DNA from: Tubulanus polymorphus
Lineage: Eukaryota; Nemertea; Palaeonemertea; Tubulaniformes; Tubulanidae
Length of the DNA stretch: 64,000 bases
Reading direction: 5' to 3'
Assembly (NCBI RefSeq): GCF_964204645.1
Contig: NC_134028.1
Coordinates: forward strand, 25,890,153-25,954,152
The position numbers were made by a program, and so were the translations under genes. This document shows, piece after piece, positions 25,001-35,300 of this stretch; positions within the stretch are counted from its first letter, which is position 1; the number at the start of each line of letters is the position of its first letter. Below the pieces are notes generated by a model that did no database searches, was not told the DNA's origin, and saw only the letters and a program-made list of their open reading frames with translations.

Positions 25001-25403
25001 ATTCGTTGCGGTCCGGGTAACCTAAATCGCTGTGATCCATTTCTCGTTCCTCTCTATCTTCATCGTCGACATCATCATCCTCTTCATCGACCCGGTAACC
25101 CGATTTATTGCTTCGTTCTAATTTCTGTACGACTTGAATGAAATGTCTGGAACGAGACGCCGATTCTCGAGTGGATTTTGAAGCGTAGCCGCGAGACGAA
25201 GACGGCGTTCCGATAGGAGTTGCAAACTCCGGTGAACTGTCTCCAACGCGATCCTCCTCGACGTCGTCAATCGAAGCTTCGACTACGGCTTCTTCGTCGC
25301 CTTCTTCGTCAATTCGTTTCTTTTTTAATATATTCGGGCGCGAAGGAGTCGACGGGCCGCTTTTAGACCCTTTTACGCGTTTAGAACGTACCTTTCCCGA
25401 CAT
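7795..25403 (-). CDS. BPTF: BPTF / NURF301 (nucleosome-remodelling factor large subunit), 2963 aa, complete
   Basis: Twenty-five phase-consistent exons: 24280-25403, 23549-23669, 23063-23184, 22764-22969, 21700-22112, 21196-21394, 20771-20908, 19971-20264, 19137-19520, 18866-19014, 18381-18776, 16090-18289, 15415-15559, 14682-15199, 14220-14432, 13820-13960, 12405-13214, 11818-11981, 10944-11032, 10180-10333, 9767-10026, 9131-9304, 8568-8763, 8076-8160, 7795-7991. Domains in order: acidic N-terminus with an AT-hook-like RRGRPP (about 177-183); DDT domain (about 215-275); PHD1 (about 367-415, HCRNC...[13 protein letters not shown]...WICSIC); the conserved block [25 protein letters not shown]; a long Ser/Thr/Gln-rich middle; two tandem PHD fingers (CVCQTPYDD and CLCRTPYDD, each with a YIGCDxC core); and a C-terminal bromodomain with [20 protein letters not shown] and [26 protein letters not shown] is the histone-reading subunit of NURF with an ISWI ATPase. 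The last PHD keeps its cage Tyr and Trp residues, consistent with H3K4me3 binding, and the bromodomain keeps the YN of the acetyl-lysine pocket. Confidence 0.96.
10620..10900 (-). mobile_element. piggyBac-type MITE, copy 2 (281 bp)
   Basis: TTAA (10616-10619 and 10901-10904) flanks an element with ends CCCTTTCAGTGC / GCACTGAAAGGG, in opposite orientation to the copy at 2723. It sits in the BPTF intron between exons 20 and 19. The duplicated pseudogene intron lacks it. Confidence 0.8.
12211..12350. mobile_element. Short MITE-like repeat, GGGCCGGTT family, copy 1
   Basis: It starts GGGGCCAGTTGCACAG and ends AACCGGCCCC, imperfect inverted ends, with an interior full of CTTAAG/TTAAGTCT palindromes. 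Related copies are at 46115-46225 and 59053-59174. Located in the BPTF intron between exons 18 and 17. Confidence 0.6.
13570..13800. mobile_element. MITE-like repeat, GGTTCTTACAGATC family, copy 1
   Basis: It begins CTTCTTACAGATCAGG and ends CCGATCTGTAAGAACCC. The interior is pyrimidine-rich with TTCCCTGA and TCAAGAGGTTCCTTG phrases shared with copies at 40599-40795 and 51094-51316, and in degraded form from 23730. Intronic in BPTF. Confidence 0.6.
17663..18130 (-). repeat. In-frame 13-residue (39-bp) repeat array within BPTF exon 12
   Basis: About twelve tandem copies of [17 protein letters not shown] units encode residues about 1236-1391. Variation includes [13 protein letters not shown] and [13 protein letters not shown]. 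The period is exactly 13 codons, so copy-number change keeps the frame. Each unit has an acidic/serine pattern with possible CK2 sites (SxxE/D). Two higher-order types, starting EP and EL, are interspersed. Confidence 0.9.
18430..18615 (-). repeat. In-frame 8-residue repeat in BPTF exon 11
   Basis: Five to six units of the form EESRLAAI / EESTPATT / EESIPATT / EESTTATT follow one another in frame near the end of exon 11. They give a Thr/Ser/Glu-rich low-complexity stretch just upstream of the 13-residue array in the next exon. Confidence 0.8.
19022..19056. repeat. (AATC)n microsatellite
   Basis: About eight perfect AATC units lie immediately upstream of the 3' splice site of BPTF exon 10, on the intron side. 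Simple-sequence repeat only. Confidence 0.95.
19642..19888. repeat. 38-bp minisatellite in BPTF intron 8
   Basis: Six full copies and one partial copy of a 38-bp unit beginning GGGATGAGCCCGACTGAG start at 19642, 19680, 19718, 19756, 19794, 19832 and 19870. Copies differ by single bases. Because 38 is not a multiple of three, all three minus frames stay open across it and give spurious ORFs. It lies between exons 8 and 9. Confidence 0.97.
20320..20560. mobile_element. MITE-like repeat, 'GGCCAC' family
   Basis: It starts CAGCAGCCACTTTCCACC and ends near TTTCCAGTGGCCATGATGG, with interior phrases such as ATTTACAAATTCCC and TTCCCTGAGTTTTCCAGG shared with 51739-51975. Located in the BPTF intron between exons 8 and 7. 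Confidence 0.45.
23967..24241 (-). mobile_element. piggyBac-type MITE, copy 3 (degenerate)
   Basis: The right end GCACTGAAAGGG followed by TTAA (24242-24245) is intact. The interior GATACACCGCACCGTGGTGT and CTAGTACACTGCATTGTGTA motifs match copies 1 and 2. The left terminus has decayed. It lies in BPTF intron 1. Confidence 0.65.
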
Positions 25404-26164
25404 TTCGACGCTATTTATAGATCAGGGTACCAATACAGAACACGTAATCAGCATTATCCGATCAAAACGACATTTCGTATTAAGCGGCTATTCGATTTTG
25501 GTCCATCTTGAAATTTTCGGAGGCCGCCATTTTAACTAGCGTAGGTCACGTGACCAGTATCCCGCTCTCAATTCGGCTTCACGCGACGATAAACGAGTTT
25601 TTGACGGTCAGAAATCCGCTAAAACATAAACTTACGAGAAAAACGATACCAAATACCGATATATAGACGTCGAATAGTGTTTAAATAGGATTTTAAGTCG
25701 ATGAAGCGCTGAAAAAGCAATGGCTTCTCGCGAAACGAGCCACCGATTCAACGCCGATTTTGATTGGTTAATTACTAATTGGAGCTCGCGACATTTTTGG
25801 GGTCTAAAAACGTATATTTAGTTTGACAGGTGCGGTAAACGTTACTACACGATGTAAAATATCGAGTCAGTTGTCTTTGAAGTGCCGGGATGGGTTATAT
25901 TTGATTTGATTTATTGAATTTCAGGCCAGTCTTTGTGGTGAACTGGCCGGCGATCGGGCCAATCATCGACTCGCTTATAAAGAAACCTCGAGCTACTGAA
26001 AGCCAGACATTTTCGGTGTCGTCGACATTAATATCGTGCCCGGACTTGAATGTCAAGGTCGTATGGTGAACCACCGGAACTGACGAATGACAGTTCTCAT
26101 CCTCCACTTCGAGCGAAAAATCGTTCACTAATTAACTAATTACTTGATTAATTTATCCTCTAAA
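25404..26164. promoter_or_regulatory. Shared upstream region of BPTF and ATG12 (761 bp)
   Basis: The two start codons point away from each other across this interval, so it must hold both promoters and 5' UTRs. It is richer in CpG than the introns near 25530-25780. A 77-codon antisense ORF (25895-26128) has no family signature. No TATA box stands out. Confidence 0.6.
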
Positions 26165-26871
26165 ATGGCAGATGCCGCGGAGGAACCTGCAGAAGGTGCA
26201 ACTGCACCGTCTGATTCTAATAACACAACACCCAGCGCTAGTCCATCAAGATCTAAATTAGGGAAAGGTAAGGAACTTCTTCGTAAAATTTTTGATATTT
26301 TTTAAAATTTGATAGTTTTGTGTCACTCTCTAGCCTTGTTTCATTTATAGTCGACGTGCTTCTTAAAGCAGCTGGAGATGCTCCTATTATGAAGAAGAAG
26401 AAATGGGTCGTTGATCCCGGTAAAAGAGTTGGATGGATTATCGATTTTATTAAGAGATATATCAAATGCGAACCTTCAGAATCATTAGTTAGTATTCATC
26501 TTATATAGGTTTTCAGATATTAGAAATTGAGAATTGGTATTCATTTCAAATTATTTCTGTAATTTTGTCTTTAATCAATATTACTTCTATATTCAGTTTT
26601 TGTATGTCAATCAGTCATTTTGCCCATCACCAGATACAGAAGTAGGAGTTCTCTATAACGTACGTATTGCTATTAGCGCCTTGCGATCAAACGTTTTGTT
26701 AAACATTTGTCTTCAAGTTGAAATAGTTGCTTAGCTAGTTTGGCATCTTTTCAAATCAGTTGAGTTGAGATATATAACGACTCACTTAAATAATTTTCTT
26801 TCCATTTTCAGTGTTTTGGAAGTGATGGAAAACTGGTGCTTCATTATTGCAAAAGTCAAGCCTGGGGATAA
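26165..26871 (+). CDS. ATG12: ATG12, ubiquitin-like autophagy conjugation protein, 120 aa
   Basis: Exons 26165-26267, 26351-26487, 26597-26659 and 26812-26871 join with closed phases. The first 34 residues are acidic/Ser-Thr-rich and variable. Then comes the ubiquitin fold: VDVLLKAAGDAPIMKKKKW, a helix GWIIDFIKRYIK, FLYVNQSFCPSPDTEVGVLY, and CFGSDGKLVLHYCKSQAWG. The protein ends in the invariant C-terminal glycine (Gly120), the residue that ATG7 and ATG10 activate and transfer to a lysine of ATG5. The ATG12-ATG5 conjugate with ATG16 drives LC3/ATG8 lipidation. The length is typical of animal ATG12, and no key residue is missing. Confidence 0.97.
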
Positions 26872-27625
26872 TACTTCTCTCAGTCAACATTCCAATATAG
26901 TATTTATCATTCATTAACTTGAAAACCGTGTAAATAATTTGTAAATAGTAATATCGAAAATAATTATATCAAACTTTATTTGTGATTTGCTTCTAAATGG
27001 TTTGATTGCTTCATTTGATCGGAAATTTGCATCCATTGTGCCAAACCTGGTCCTGGTTGTAGTGTGATACCAGCAGTACTCGGTGATTGCCCAATCCCAG
27101 CCTTGGGCTCCTAGATCCTGACAATCGGTAAGGAACAAATAATCATATTTCATTCAATCGGCATAGATAAATACCAATTTTAGACATTAGTTATTGGGAA
27201 TGAGACCCAAAAAAATTTAAGACAAAAAATTGAGTAGATTAACGTATAAACATTTCCAGTTTCATTTTATTTTATTTTAATGATAATTTCTGTTTTACAT
27301 TTTTCGAATGCGAAACAATTTCCGACATAAATCCATAAATAAACAAAAGAAGAAAATCTTTAAAAAGTGTTACTTAACATGGCAGGAACTCTGAAGGGGT
27401 GTAAACTTTAATTGAATCGTAAAAATAATTCTAATTTAATTATCACGGTAGAAATATATTTACAAACATAAATAGATAATTGTTTATAGAATGGAATAAT
27501 ATTCACTGTATGATATCGTTATCTGAATGGACGGTAAACACTGCAGGTGATCACTGATTATAAACATAGCTCAATATATTTCGCCAGAAATTAATGTTCG
27601 ATCTGTGGCTGTTTAGGATGGTTAT
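26872..27625. other. Convergent spacer: 3' ends of ATG12 and CFAP52, with a possible orphan exon
   Basis: AT-rich interval between two stop codons on opposite strands. Most of it shows only UTR-like sequence. The exception is a GC-richer patch at 26976-27110 with a minus-strand open frame ending in a stop and a possible 3' splice site at its upstream edge (see findings). Confidence 0.5.
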
Positions 27626-27822
27626 TTATTCGGGGAATTTCCAGACGAGAATCGCTCCGTCCTGGCTGACTGATATAATGTATTCGTCGTTGGGACTGAT
27701 TTTCACGCGGTTAATATTTCCACTGTGTCCTACACCGCAGTGGGTTACTGTGCCTTCGTTATACTTCCATACCTGGAATTTTCATTGAATGTTTGAATTG
27801 TGTTAATTTGTGATAATAATGA

Positions 27823-27853
<31 letters not shown>

Positions 27854-30800
27854 AATTTATTCAGCCTAAATCCACATTTTGTATCGCAAGTATTTTTTTG
27901 TACCTTAAGCAAATTATCGTCTCCACCGGTCACGAACCTAGTACCATCGGCGGACAGATCCATTCCGTTTATCGCGCCAGACTTGGAGCCATCGAGTTCT
28001 CTAATCTTCGACCCATCGTGACATTCCCAATAACCGATTTTTCTATCGGTTCCTCCCGTGATCACCTGACATTCATCATAGTTGTAGCAGATACATTTGA
28101 AAAGGGTGTTCTCAAAGATGATTTGATTTCGTCTGAAAGTTCTGAAAAAAGGCATGAAATTATCGATCAAATCTCATTCCCTAACACGTAAACGCATGTT
28201 GTTTTCTCTGACTTGATCTGCAAAGAACTGAATAAATTAACAGATTCAAATATGTAAGATTTTACGCACGTTCTCATTCTCAGCAAATTTCCCGACTTAT
28301 CCCTGATTTTAAGCTTCTTTTTACAAAATTTCCTGACTGGACTTTTTTAACGAAAAGAAAATTCGCCAACTTCTCCCCAAATTTCCAGATAGGGGGCCAT
28401 CCTGTTCAAAAACTTACTCTAAATTCCAGATAATGCAGGTACCGTCACAACTGGCAGTTACGCATTCTTTATCGTTCTTACGTAGACGAATAAATGTTAC
28501 AGCTGCCGTGTGTTCCTTCATCGCTTCTTTCATATTCGAAATCCAAGTAGCGCCTTTCATTGCCATCCCTTGCTTCATATCCCAAACGCGAACCTACAAC
28601 ACAGAAAAACGCTTAAACAAGACAGTTAAACCCACAATGACAGGGCCGGAACTAGGATAATTGGAAGGCCGCGGTCCGGAAAGAGAGAAAAGACTGATTA
28701 CTCGGATAAAGCAGCCATGTCGAAGGCCACAAGCGGTGTCCCTCCGTTGGTGTTAAAATGCAAACTCCCAAGATAAGAGTCATATTCTGCCTCGGCAAAG
28801 ACGGTAACCTCTCAATGGGTAGGCAGGGTTCCGGACCCCCGAGACCCGATCCCCTAAATCCACCCCTGAACGAAGAAACGAAAATTGTTTTAAAAGATCA
28901 AAACAAAATTCACTCTTTTCAGTTTTCAATGAATAATGAAACGATTAATTTTGATTCAAGTGAAAAGTGTAATCATCTGCAATCAATAGAGAATTCCTGT
29001 TTTAATACCTGTCCTTCTCCTCCACCACTGATAATACGTAGACCATTAGATGTTAATGCTAGAGCTGTAACACCGAGGCTGTGAGCGTCGTTGATCGTGT
29101 ACATCGGTTTTCCTGATTCCGGGAAAAAAGCTCGAATCTTGCCATCATTCCAAGCTGTAATGAATCCAATACTATGACATGTCAGACATAGTGAAATATT
29201 AGTAACTAATGATACACCGCGCCGTGGTGTAGACGCACTATAGTGTGGTATTCCCGTTATTCAACACACTAGGTTGGATTTTTTTTAAATTTAAAATTAT
29301 CTCCAGCACTATAGGGTATTGATCAGTCAGTTTTTTCTTTTCATGATTCTTATGTTTGGTTGTTGTCACTAAACCATTCACTATATGTATGCCATTTACT
29401 CTTGTATTTTACCTGTAACAATCGCTCTTCCATCTTGAGAAAATTCCAAGCCATTACAAGTCATATTAGGAACCACGATACGTGCTGCTAATTTACCAGT
29501 TTCCGTTTCCCAAACGCGCACTTCATGCTCTGAACAAGTTCCGAATAGTTTCGACGTTCCGCTGAAAAGATTACAAAGACATACGTTTGAATTTGCATCG
29601 TCGCAAAAGATAATCGCGATTCGGAGCAGAATAATTTTTTAGTTCGTACTCACAACGGAAAAGTGATATCGTTCACGGCTGAATAATGAGCGGTAATCGT
29701 CGGCAAATTCATCGAGAATTCAGCGTAGGTGAATTTGTATATGTTCGACTTCTTCGTTCCGACAAAAAACTGATGTCCATCTCCGCGCAGGGCTACTGAC
29801 GTGACCAAGCCGTCGACTACGAGCGATTTCCTGATATTGACAACGAATATACATTGTTAGAAAAATATGATAATCTTAGGATGATTGAAACTTCAGGACC
29901 AACGTTCTACCAGGGGAGGGAACAGGGGATGCGTGCCCTATCCTACAAATATCAAGATTCCCTGAAATATCAAGGGTAGACAAAAAATATTAAACCGATA
30001 CCTTAAATTGTTTAAATTCATGAGCTTGTCCTCTGTATTTCCAGATATGAGTTGATATTTTCAAATGAGCTTTTTATTAGGGTGCCCTTTTTATTATATG
30101 TGCTCTATTTTAGGGGGTGGACGCCTCCCTGAGTCAGAACCTAGATCCGCCCCTGTCTACCTTAAGATAAGTCAAACTTAAGGACCAATGTTCTCAGTGA
30201 AGTTTGACTGGAATGTTTTGACTCTGGAGACAAAATCAATGACAGCAGCAAAAATACATTGTTGGAAAATTATTGAACTTCAGCGGCTGATTCTACAGTT
30301 GAATTCAACTAGGATTTGAATTAGTTCAAAGGGGGAGTACACACATGTAATAATCTCATGATCTAACAACTGGATCAGGAAATATCGAGATGTTTTAAGT
30401 TCTGATTTATAACGTACTTGGCTCGAGTATATTTCTGATCTTTCATCGACATACAGCAAACATCTCCAGCTCCAGACCCGACGATCAAATCACCGTTCTT
30501 TAACAACGTCATTGACGTGACGCCTCGACTAAACTTATCTTTCACCGGTCCGCTCGCCTGCAGTAGTTTCGTTCTCGGATTCACGCCCAAGATATCCCCG
30601 GTCGAAGTTCCGCAATAGATGAAATCGTCATTTTCGGTAATCTATATGTAAGAAACAGTCAAAGTAGTTTTGGGATCATTCATTTATTACGTACGCATGA
30701 AATTTGACTTTTTCAACCCCCCCTCCCCCTCTGTACGCAAAATCGGCCATTTTTTTATATACATTAAGCATTACAGTACGCAATTGCAATAACCGATCCC

Positions 30801-32383
30801 CCTCCCCTAATGCATATGTAATAAATGAATGATCTCTTTCCTTTTCATTAGAAAAAATCAGTTAAAAGCCGTAATTTACCTGTATACATTCGACTTCTCG
30901 CTTTATTTTACCCATATTCACATCAGACGGAGTGATCTTTCTATTTTCAACGTCGAGTTCCCAAACTCGTAGGGTTTCACTGCATATAATCAGAACAACC
31001 AAATTCAAGAACAGTTTGAAATTGGCCAAATTACCGAACAGTTTTGACCGAACCAAACTACGACCAGAAAATGTTGTTTTTATTTCTCTGATGAAGGGCC
31101 TCGGCTTATTGGGCCATGCTTTATGAAATAAATGTATTTTAGGCTAAAGAACGACTGCCCTAAATTTTACTCACCGTCCTCCAGTGACGAATAGATAATC
31201 AGATTGATTTGCAAAAGCAACGCAGTTTGTCGTTCCGGCGCTTTTTACTTGAGCTTCTTGACCACAAATTGGTTGTTTACGATCAAGGTTCCAGACGACA
31301 ACGCTATCAATAGAAAGACATTTTTTCAGTCTTATTTTGAGGTAAATCGAAAACTGGTCCTGCAAATGACGAATGAATTTTTCTTCAATTTGTTCCCAGT
31401 CTTTGGGCTGGGTTTGATATAACTTACCAGCCGTCATCTTTGCCGCCAAGTGAAAGCAAGAACATTTCATTCGGAGAAAATGCAAGCGCTTCAACTTTAA
31501 CTTTGTGTAAGGTGAATTTACAGTACATTTGTCGCGTGGCGAAATCCCAAACGATGATATCAGCCTGGAAGAAATTGAATTTTAGAACACATAAGTCTAT
31601 ATGGCAATAAAAACGCTTTTTCAAAATGCTATTTTGCTTATTCTGATTTGTTACTGATGCTGAAAACATCAAACCAACTCTGTTTTAGCTTTTTCTAGTC
31701 CTCAACCGCTAATCCTAACCTAAAACCCCCCATAACCCTTAAAAATCGAACCCCAATCCTAACCTTACTTAAACCCCAGAAAAATCATTTTTTTAGTAAT
31801 TTGAATTGCCTTAAAAGTGTTGACTAGAATAACGAGTGACAAAAATGAATTGTACCGTGAATCCCATGTGAGTTGTTTGACCGCTAGCGATATATCGGCC
31901 ATGTTTAGATACTGCAACGCAAGTGACATCGTTTGTATGCCCGAATAGACAATCTTGCTTGTGCGATCCGATTTCTTCAATAATCACTGTACAGCCTAAT
32001 GGATAGATGAGGTGTTGTCTTGACGGATGAACGATGAGTCCACCCGCTACCTTGCCTGCAAATATTGAAAACTCAGGTATGAATTGAATTACTACTAACT
32101 AACAACGTTACTGGTCCACGCAATGGACCGAACATCATTTTTTAGAACAATGAAAGAACATGATTTGGTGATTTTTATTAAGATAATTTTTTCTACAACA
32201 AGAACAATCAATCACTCCAATTAAAAATATTGATTTAATTGGATTGGAATCTGTCAAAAAAAGTTTTTAAAAAGATATATGTTTCATTTCATGAAAAGAA
32301 AGCAAAGGTAAGTTGTATTCACCATTGAAGCCGATAGTTCGACATAGAGTCAGTTTTTTAAATCCCTCCGTTGTTTCCGGCAT
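27626..32383 (-). CDS. CFAP52: CFAP52 / WDR16, WD40-repeat axonemal protein, 627 aa
   Basis: Twelve exons close in phase: 32323-32383, 31856-32055, 31428-31564, 31175-31303, 30880-30979, 30418-30641, 29654-29830, 29413-29561, 29009-29154, 28418-28593, 27904-28141, 27626-27772. The 627-residue product matches the family length of about 620. Family blocks are seen in order: HPSRQHLIYPLGCTV, LFGHTNDVTCVAVS, ADIIVWDFATR, ALAFSPNE, ETLRVWELD, GTSTGDILGVNPRTKLL, VGSGAG, TSVALRGDGHQFFVGT, VRVWETETGKL, ISGGGEGQVRVWDM, TASCDGTCIIWNLE, ITGGTDRKIGYWE, and the C-terminal GVGHSGNINRVKISPNDEYI...DGAILVWKFPE. It folds as two WD40 propellers and, as known for the family, is a microtubule-inner/associated protein of motile cilia and sperm flagella. 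An X-box-like site lies about 80 bp upstream. Confidence 0.96.
27811..27857. repeat. (AAT)n / (ATA)n microsatellite
   Basis: Run of AAT/ATA trinucleotides in the last CFAP52 intron. Simple repeat only. Confidence 0.9.
28195..28405. mobile_element. MITE-like repeat, 'GGCCAC' family
   Basis: It shares GTTTTCTCTGACTTGATCTG, AATAAATTAACA and CAAATATGTAAGA phrases with 41412-41530 and 37000-37255, and ends GGGGGCCATCCTGTTC. Located in the CFAP52 intron between exons 11 and 10. Confidence 0.5.
29178..29329 (-). mobile_element. piggyBac-type MITE, copy 4 (truncated)
   Basis: The interior matches copy 2 (GTCAGACATAGTGAAATATT, GATACACCGCGCCGTGGTGT, CACTATAGGGTATTGATCAG), but both terminal CCCTTTCAGTGC ends are missing. 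Located in the CFAP52 intron between exons 9 and 8. Confidence 0.7.
30674..30834. mobile_element. 161-bp MITE with about 25-bp inverted ends
   Basis: It begins GATCATTCATTTATTACGTA and ends with the near-perfect inverse (ATGTAATAAATGAATGATC). Inside are two C-rich tracts (CCCCCCCTCCCCCT and CCCCCTCCCC) and GTACGC motifs. No coding capacity. Located in the CFAP52 intron between exons 6 and 5. Confidence 0.75.
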
Positions 32384-35300
32384 CGTCGATGTTATCTAGA
32401 ACGAATTGTTTAAACGCTGAAAATATCTAGAGTTAGCAACAGCAAGATGCCATTGATTATTACGTATCCAATAGCGACACGAGTGTACACTAAATGACGG
32501 TAATGAACTCGCGGCGGTTCTATGGAAACTGGAAAATATAGGAAGGCTCCGAGTAAAGGCAATACATGAAGAGCAGAGTTGATTTCGTGATTTATATTAC
32601 ATCGACGCAAAAAATAGAAAGGTCAATTTTTTACTTAACTTAATCGTATTTGACACTGTAGGTAGGTTTACTAAGGTGTTTAGTTCCTCTGATTTCACCA
32701 CCTGACCAACCACGTCAGTTTTGAATGGCTTCTTAAAAAATTTTCACATTTATTTAGGAACGTGAGGCGAAAAGTCGAAGAAACTATGTGCTATCAAGTA
32801 ACTTGTGAGAAGTGCAAGAAAATCACTTGGAAAGGTTGTGGGAAGCATGTTGAATCGGTAATGAAAGATGTCCCTGAAGCCGAAAGATGTCAATGCCCAA
32901 GGGATACCAAATAATCGGAGTTCTGCAAACACTATGAATACTCATACAGAGTACACCTACACAGCACTCCGTCTCAGGCAGAAAGAAGTAGCTCGTTGCC
33001 AAACATTTACTTGAATCTTTATCGAACAGTCTCTCACACATACCACATGAATTTTTTTCTTTTTGTTAAATAAAGATTTCCATAAGTTTTACTTACCATG
33101 TGTTATTGTTGAGGATATTTTTGTGCCAGCTTTGATGTGATGACGGCAGTGTTGTGGCCGGACTAACTGCGGAGGCAAATATTACCTAGTAGGCATGTAC
33201 AGCAATCCGAGGTGTCTGTTAGATCTTTTCCCAGAGTAAAGCAGATAGACATTCAAGTCCACCAATTCTACACCCGACCTGCCATCTTACTTAATAGCAG
33301 TCTGCCCCAAAATTAGATAGAAGAAAATAGAATAAACTTGACATAAAGATAGCAGTCTAATCGAAAATGAACTAGAAATTATTCAGATTTTGAGTTTGTA
33401 TACATTTTTTGGGAGTAATCGAAGTCCAAGGTTAACTATTCTCTCAAATACAGTCGTAGTTGCCACATACCAGTTTGGCTCATGCTGCGACAAGAAGATC
33501 GACTCCACACATAAGAAACTGATTCGATTTTATGGACGAATGATTTTTTTTTTGATTTTTCAGTGGTGAAGAACATGATAAAATGAACAGCATATCGTAT
33601 ATCATTACTATTATTATTATTTATAATATCTTCATTCGTCACAAATAATTGTTATTCGGATAATAATAATGATTAGCACATCATTGCAACTCAATAAACG
33701 AGCCACGAGAAAATTAACATTTAAAACGTTTTACGAAAAATTTGACTGCAATCGTTCGTTCGTTCGTTCGTTATTCCAATTTTTTTCTTTTCTTCTCTTT
33801 CTTTTACACGTAGTAATTTAATTAATGCACACCAACACAAATTCTATAACATCACAATACAAAAATAAAAAAGAAACATTATTTCTTCTAAAAGAATTCC
33901 GTATATATCATATCATTCTTTAAACTTGAACAATTTTCATTGTATCGTTGTAGCATTTTAATTAAATTATGATACAACATTTTTCTTCTTTACACAAAAT
34001 TACACCGAGATGAAGGACAGCGCAAGAGAGGATATCTTACACAACGGCTGACCTGATGTTAAATACTGATGACATTCAAGCTACGTATGTTTTCACATCG
34101 ACCTTGGGGTCGAAAGTTTTTTAATTACAAGATCATTTTCATCTTATAATCAATCTAACAAATTTGGAAGTAAAATTGACTTAATCTTTTTTTTCATTAC
34201 AATACATGGTCCCAGCATTGCGAACCTATGCTGCCTTGGTCTAACAATGGACTATCATTCAGAGTCCATGCTTTGACTCTACAACAGGGTCTCCATGTGG
34301 GTAGAGAGAGTCGGATGATCAAAAAGGAGCTACAACAGAATCACAACTAATTCATCATCCTTGAAAATGGTATATTACAAAACGATTTATTTCGCCGAGT
34401 CACGTTCAATCAACGCAGCCATAAACATAAAATCAGTCAACCTAAACTAAACTCACAACTATTCGAAGCATCTTAGATTATTGAGGATATATTAGACACC
34501 ACTAAGATGGGTTAGTGTTTCGCTCCCGGCAGGTGCGGTGGGTCTGCAAGGGACACTCAATCGAATAATCAAACAAAATTTACCAACCAAATGAATAAAT
34601 AACGTGGACAATCCCTATTTTAAGATCAAGATGCATAACTGCCAGACCTATTGATGTAAATCTAGTATTACTGCTGTATACGCCCTGCTGTACCTGATGA
34701 GGCTCAAGTGACTCGGCGAAATCATTTGTGTTGTAATAGACTATTTTAAAAGATGAATTTTGTAATTGCTGTGATATCGTTGTGGCGGTTGTATATCAGT
34801 GTTAAGACGAAGCTACGGTTGTTAATCATGAGAAATGATAATGCCGATGATAACCAGTTACATTTCATTTCTATTAACCACAACAGTACATAAACCTTGC
34901 ACAATTAATATGCATATTACTCGATAAATTTTACTTTTACAAAATATTACAAATCAAATATTGCCGTAAAATGCATCACTCGAGTAAATCACTCCTAAGA
35001 AACGAGAGTTTCCACAGATTTGGGACAACAAAAATTCTCCCGAAACGCCGCGAAACCTATATTTCTCAGCAAAATAATTCTTCAATTAGCAGCGATCCCA
35101 GATCTGTAGAAACCTCGTAGTTCACTCTTTTTTCATTAGTTATGATGTTGTTAGTACTGCCCTAATGCGGCACGACTTCTCAATATACATATTTACATAA
35201 TTACAAACATGGATTACGCAAGACTTACAGGATATCATTGTTAACCGGGTTCACAACACCTGGAAACTGGGCCGCATTATATCATTTAAGCAATGAATTG

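Noticed and set aside
25895..26128. 77-codon minus-strand ORF in the BPTF/ATG12 promoter
   Set aside because: No family signature, no convincing splice context, and it overlaps the ATG12 5' region. Probably chance, although composition is not clearly non-coding.
31685..31770. Telomere-like CCTAACC / TAACCC phrases in a CFAP52 intron
   Set aside because: Irregular spacing and mixed units; degenerate low-complexity sequence, not a telomeric array.
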